Of a DNA stretch of 64,000 nucleotides, positions 59,001 through 64,000 are shown in pieces. The translations under genes and the position numbers were made by a program. Each line of letters opens with the position of its first letter. Position 1 is the stretch's first letter. The notes beneath the pieces are model-generated. The model was not told where the DNA came from and searched no databases. It worked only from the letters and a program-made list of their open reading frames with translations. The DNA lies in NCBI GenBank assembly GCA_029532415.1, contig JAQOTA010000021.1, forward strand, positions 1-64,000, given 5' to 3'. Source of the DNA: Marasmius tenuissimus. Its lineage: Eukaryota > Basidiomycota > Agaricomycetes > Agaricales > Marasmiaceae.

Positions 59001-62000
59001 ATGGCCCATGACCACCGTCTATGTTCCGAGATGCAGTGACAGAGGGCTAGAAGCGATCGTGAGCGGGTCTCGGGAGATAGGTATGGAGTGACTTACCCAA
59101 CACGAGAACAAATCCAAGAATTAGTTCGAACTATTGCCAAAGCAGCAGAAGATAGCCTCCATCGTCTCAAAAAAGGCCTGGAATTTCGTCGTTTGGCATG
59201 TTACAGCGTGCCCTGAGCAAAGCGTGTGAAGTACTCACCGTCATGGCCCCGCGATCTGAAGGTCCTTCCGGGGTAGTTCGATTTCGAGCAGTCTGGCTTG
59301 TGCCACTTTCGGCTTGGTTTTCCGTCGATGACTCGCTGTTCGATTGGGGCTCCATGATGAATGTCAATGGGGTGAAACGGAGAGGAGCCAGTGTTTATAA
59401 AGGCTCAGGCTTGGAATGAACCATATTCACCGAGCAAGGGTTTCGTTTATTATTTTGGGGCGCAACAGCAAGATCACTCCAAGTGGTAAGTCCTATCTTT
59501 AATGAAAACAGCTGTTGATGTCAACTCACTGGGCATATTAGAAATACGGAAAGGTCGTAATCGATTGGCTATCCCAGGTGAATAAACTAAGACGCCTGGG
59601 CTGCGGTAGCGAATGGCGAGCTTGACAGCCTACGCCGTACGGGAAGTAGAGAGAGGTAGAAAGGTACCTGTAGTAAAACATATAAGAGCATTTGAGGGAC
59701 AGAAATCAAGAATCATATGGGATGCCATAATCTTGGAATACAGAATCCACGGAACACCGATCGAAACGTGAGGCAGCCGAACAGGTTACAGCTGAGGGGA
59801 ATAGAACTATGTGGTCGAGCGATGATTGAACGACACATACAACTCCCATTGTGGAAAGTCGAAACCGACCAGATCCTGCGGAGAATAGGGAAGACTAGTA
59901 GAACGAAAGGTTGTGGCGGCCCCGGATATCGTGAAAGTCCTTACCTTTAGCTCTACGCCTTAGTATTCTCGACCTAGATTTGATAGAGATACTAGTAAAG
60001 GCATATAGAGTCTAGGATAATCATGTAACTGTACGCAGAAGAATATGAACACACCAAAAACAAGATACGAGCCTGATACATGATTGATATCAATGCCTGA
60101 CATTCTACCTACTCTTAATGATTGACCGCAAGAACAAGGAAGGCAGAGCACGAGTCAGAAAAATAACAAGCTTCCGCACGACAGGCCGTGGGTATGCACA
60201 AAATGACCCTGTAAATCGGCTAAATAGGGCCAGGCAAAGTAGTCAGATCTTGTTGTCGTGACTCGTAATGAGGAACGGACATATGCTTATGATGGAAACC
60301 CGGTGCTGGCGCGCTCTGACTATTGACGAACTCCCGCTACAGTCCGTCGGAATCATTGAGGATAGACGAGGCCAGACGATGGCATTCGGATATATCACTA
60401 ACCACTGTAACGTACAAATTGGATTGTAGTTACAATAACGGACGAGAACAGCCGAAAGCCGCTGAGACCGTATAGACATATGCACCGTCCTATTGCCTCT
60501 AGCTATTCCATGGTGGGCTCCGGCTGTGGGTTGTCTGTGGTATAGCACTGAGAGGCACGCTACTGTTCCAGCTCCTCAGCTCAGACTAATTGACGTTTTT
60601 TGGGGTCTAGCATGTCGCCCAAGTCAGTACCATGGCAGAAAGGGTTTGTGCAAATACGTAGCTTGCAAATCCTCTTGATATTGCTCCTCATAGCCTCACA
60701 AAAAGCGTTAAAAACGTCCATGGTCCCTACTGGTTCAAATCAATCAGGTCCGAAATGAACAGGACAAGCAGACGCACGATTTCTGATGCATTGAAGGGCA
60801 GACGAGACTATACACATTGAGAGTGATACGTCAATGTAGGCGAACGTGGAAGTAAGTCGAACTTGCGTGATTGAGGAGTATTGGCCGCGGGAGTCTGAGA
60901 CAATAGGTTAATTGTGCGGGGTTCAGCTACAAGATTGAGAGTCGAGGCTGATTTCGTGCATGGCTGTCGGGTATTTCGGCGGCGTTGAAGAACAGGTCGC
61001 TACAGGATGATATCAGTGACTATATAGATAGTCGAATCAAACAAAGGGCTGAGTAAAACGTACTTCTGCCCAGCAGTTTAACAATCTGCCCTTTTACCCC
61101 AGCCGGATCTTTCTACTCAACGCTCTAAGGTAGGCGACGACTTATAAAATTCTTCAATTACGCTGACTGCGTTTCTGGAAAAAATGATGACCCCAGCCTC
61201 GCAAAATCAGTCCCTTTTACTTCAGTACAGACTCTGAGACACATTACCCTTGTTGTCGTCGTCATCGTTGAGCGTGATAAGGCTGGGGGTATACAGACAG
61301 AATAAGGAACTGGGACTCGGAATGATGGGAGCATGATGAATGTCTGGTGCTTGTGAGCGAAAGCCAACAGGCAAAGGAGGAGTGCAGGTTTGGGTCCGAA
61401 GAGCGCGTTGATGGTACCGGTGAGAGGGAAAGGGCATAGACACGCCGAGAATCATAGTGTACGTCGCAGCCTTGCTTTCACAGAAACGACAATGATTACA
61501 TCAGCTGTTGAGATTGGTTCGGTTTCTCGAAGGTTCAACTCAAATCGTCGTATCAGATTGGAACGAGGTCCGAGGAGCACGAGGGCAATCGTAAGTGAGG
61601 TGTACTTATCCTCCCCTGGCCTCGTTCTCCAGCTCACAATCTGCCGTAGATTGTGAGGAGCCTTAAGCACCCTCCGTCTCTGAGTCATTGAGACTTCCAA
61701 CTTGCAGTGGGTACTACAGAGTCAGTGTGATTCCCCACTGTAGACACGGTTCATTGGCCTCTGTAACCATAAACCTAAAGATCCTTGACGGACTCCTCTA
61801 ACTCTTTTCGTTCGTCCGTCCGTCAGGTGAGTCCCGGTCCCGTATTTTTATAGTAGCCTGAGAGTTTTTCTCATTCTTTCTATTCGTCCCGGGTCCGCTA
61901 GTGTCCTAGAGTTTGTGTCGTCCCACCCTTCTCACACTGCTGACCAACGAAGTTTATATGCACTGCAATTGATCGGGTAAAAGGCTTCGTAAAAACATGT

Positions 62001-64000
62001 TTTTGCGGTCAAATGAGACACAGACGTCGAAACCAATGTTTCAACTAGCGCACAAAACGAACCCGGAAAAAGTTAGTTTTTTTGTGCGAAAAAGCGACCT
62101 GTTTCCTGGATTATCATGACTATCAAAACAGGAAAAAAATAAAACACCCACCGCTCACCTTTTTGGGTCCCCCGAAGTATTAGTAACAGTTGCCCTGTTC
62201 GCTGAGTTTCCGCGCGGGGGACTGTGATTTTGCATGCGCGGCAGTGTTTCGGCATTTTCATATAAGCGCTCACAAGCGCTTGAACACTCGGAAACCTCTG
62301 ACTAGGCCCGAGGTTCCCATTCGACTCACTTTTCTCATCCTCACGTTATAGAGCCAGTAGAAGCTTCTTTCTTAGAGTTCAACATGCTCAGCTGGTGGGA
62401 CTCGGACCACTCGTCACTAGGGCTGTTTTTTATGAATTATGTCCCAGGTAATTTGAAAGTGTACCTATAGTCAGTATAACGTACAACTCATTCGCTAGGC
62501 TATGCGGGCTACACACAGAAAGGATAGACACCCTCCCACTGGCGAGAAGTCCTTCAGCTTGGTTTGTCTTTCACGGTTCTGCAGCGATACTTCTCGGGCT
62601 CATTACCACTCTACCCGCCGCAATGATGTAAACAACTTGTACCTAAGTAAGTAGTAGGCAAAAAGGCTACCCCTGAAAACCCTATCGTGGCGCCCCTATG
62701 CAGGCTTGGGGTCCTAGGCAAGCGGCGACGCCAGCATGCAAGCTTGTTCAAGTCGGAGAAATGCTGACCTGCGTCTCATACCGGAGGCACTACGTAGGAA
62801 AAGCCCGCTCCCGGGGGTGTGGGGATCTAGATGGAATTGCAGTCAATCAAACCACACCGACCAGACGTACGCTGCTACATCCTCGCAGCTTCCAAGCAGT
62901 AAATACCGCTCGCATGATCACACATGGCAGCTGGGCACCCCACTTGCAGCGCTTCATATCCACACATTGATGTTTTGATCCCGATAGACTGGTGGGTTCA
63001 ACTTGCCTAATTGTTCAGAAAGAGGCGCCAAAGCCGTCGACTTTCGTGTTGATGCAACCACCGCCAACAGGGATATGAATAACGAGATGTGTCCGGGTGG
63101 TGGTGGTTTCAAAGTGACATACTTACCGTTTGTAGACGGCTTCTATACCACTGTGTACATATCTGAAGGATTGATTCATAGGCAAGAATGCTGTGCACCA
63201 GAAGATTGGTCCTGGCGACAGTACTTGTGATCTGGGATCATAGCATGACTGCAATCGAAGTAGTGTAGTGATGCTCAGGGCTTGATTCTTGTTCGGGATA
63301 TCTTGTAGACCGGACGGAAAGCCAATCAGCGGTACCCAACTACTAGACTCGGGAACTCATGACATGTAGGAAGACTGAAGACGACGCCTCGATAAATCCT
63401 CACCAAGCTGGTTCTTATTAAGTACCACCACAGCACCGCCCATAAATACAGTCCGAGTCCAGATATGAAGATGGTGCAAGGCACGAAGCGTCGAGGAAAA
63501 GCGTGTTAATGCGCAGTACGAAAACATAAAAACTGCACTATAGGGATCGGCTATTTTAAGAGGTGAGGTAGGTCTGTAAGCGACTGGGCCTCACAAATCG
63601 AGCCGACGGGATGATCACAGGTCTAGAAGCCCATGCTAAGGCTGGTAGGGATTGAAAAGCGTTTGAGTACATTGAACACATCTGATATTGCAATGAGTCT
63701 AGATCGGCCCGGTCCGAACCGCATGGTATCAGATTCTTATTTGAGGCTAAGCGAACGTCTCGGCCAACTACCACCATGGGATCGACGGATTCCTTACCAG
63801 GCCCTTCATACACACCAATGGGGCCAATTCCGAGGGGCAACTCGATAGATCCTTCAGATGGGTCCTCATTACTTGCTTCTGACTACCATTCTCCCGGCTG
63901 GCATTTTCCATACGCCCACACCAGCACTTTTCTTCGAGTACTCAGTCTTGCAAATTCAGAAAATGACCCGGCGAAGTGCCGTTCTCAAAGGCTGCGAGCA
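56015..64000. other. Gene-poor right end
   Basis: ORFs such as 57328-57735 (+) and 58174-58752 (+, about 190 codons) have no motifs, and alternative frames are equally open, so they were not called as genes. A poly-T run occurs near 58907-58922. Repetition of C/G/T-rich words near 61800-61900 was noted without structure. No RNA genes or element termini were recognised. Confidence 0.35.

Overview
The window looks like nuclear DNA of an agaricomycete (basidiomycete) fungus. The evidence is many short introns of about 45-65 nt with GTRNGT donors and YAG acceptors, two basidiomycete-type Zn2Cys6 clusters followed by an RRGP motif, a mushroom-type multi-pass membrane protein, expanded families of F-box and nucleotidyltransferase-fold proteins, and a fungal Helitron RepHel helicase. 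No rRNA, convincing tRNA, CRISPR array or prokaryotic operon was seen. Most gene models below were spliced by hand, and each one given as solved closes in frame.

Layout. 0-7 kb: a TA-flanked MITE (145-260), an F-box gene on the minus strand, a collage of gene fragments (a decayed nucleotidyltransferase-family piece joined to a mitochondrial-thioesterase N-terminus), a second F-box gene (3607-5082, +) and a small zinc-finger gene (5523-6345, -). 7.7-17 kb: two members of an F-box-like/nucleotidyltransferase family (7735-9904 and 15220-16992, both -), with a probable single-pass membrane protein gene between them. 18.9-28.0 kb: an apparently intact Helitron block with a 2403-aa Rep/helicase and, directly downstream in the same orientation, a seven-exon 478-aa gene. 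28.5-29.7 kb: the ribonucleotide reductase small subunit, head-to-head with the helicase. 32.0-32.7 kb: a RING-finger gene. 33.7-33.95 kb: a local duplication in which one copy carries a perfect spliceosomal intron that the other lacks. 35.0-39.8 kb: a third nucleotidyltransferase-family gene and a paralogue of the 3.6-kb F-box gene. 40.5-41.3 kb: an acidic serine-rich protein. 43.1-44.7 kb: a protein with two tandem Zn2Cys6 clusters and a third decayed module behind it. 44.7-53.9 kb and 56-64 kb are gene-poor and hold short repeats and weak ORFs. 53.9-56.0 kb holds a 661-aa multi-pass membrane protein.

The genes do not form one pathway. The RNR subunit is core metabolism (dNTP supply) and the RING protein is probably housekeeping. 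Almost everything else belongs to lineage-expanded families or mobile DNA, and it records repeated duplication and decay: three nucleotidyltransferase-family genes plus one decayed piece, two F-box paralogues with the same intron positions, and repeated Zn-cluster modules. The best candidates for undescribed biology are the gene paired with the Helitron helicase, the duplicated Zn-cluster gene, the intron presence/absence pair, and the nucleotidyltransferase-like family with eroding active-site residues.
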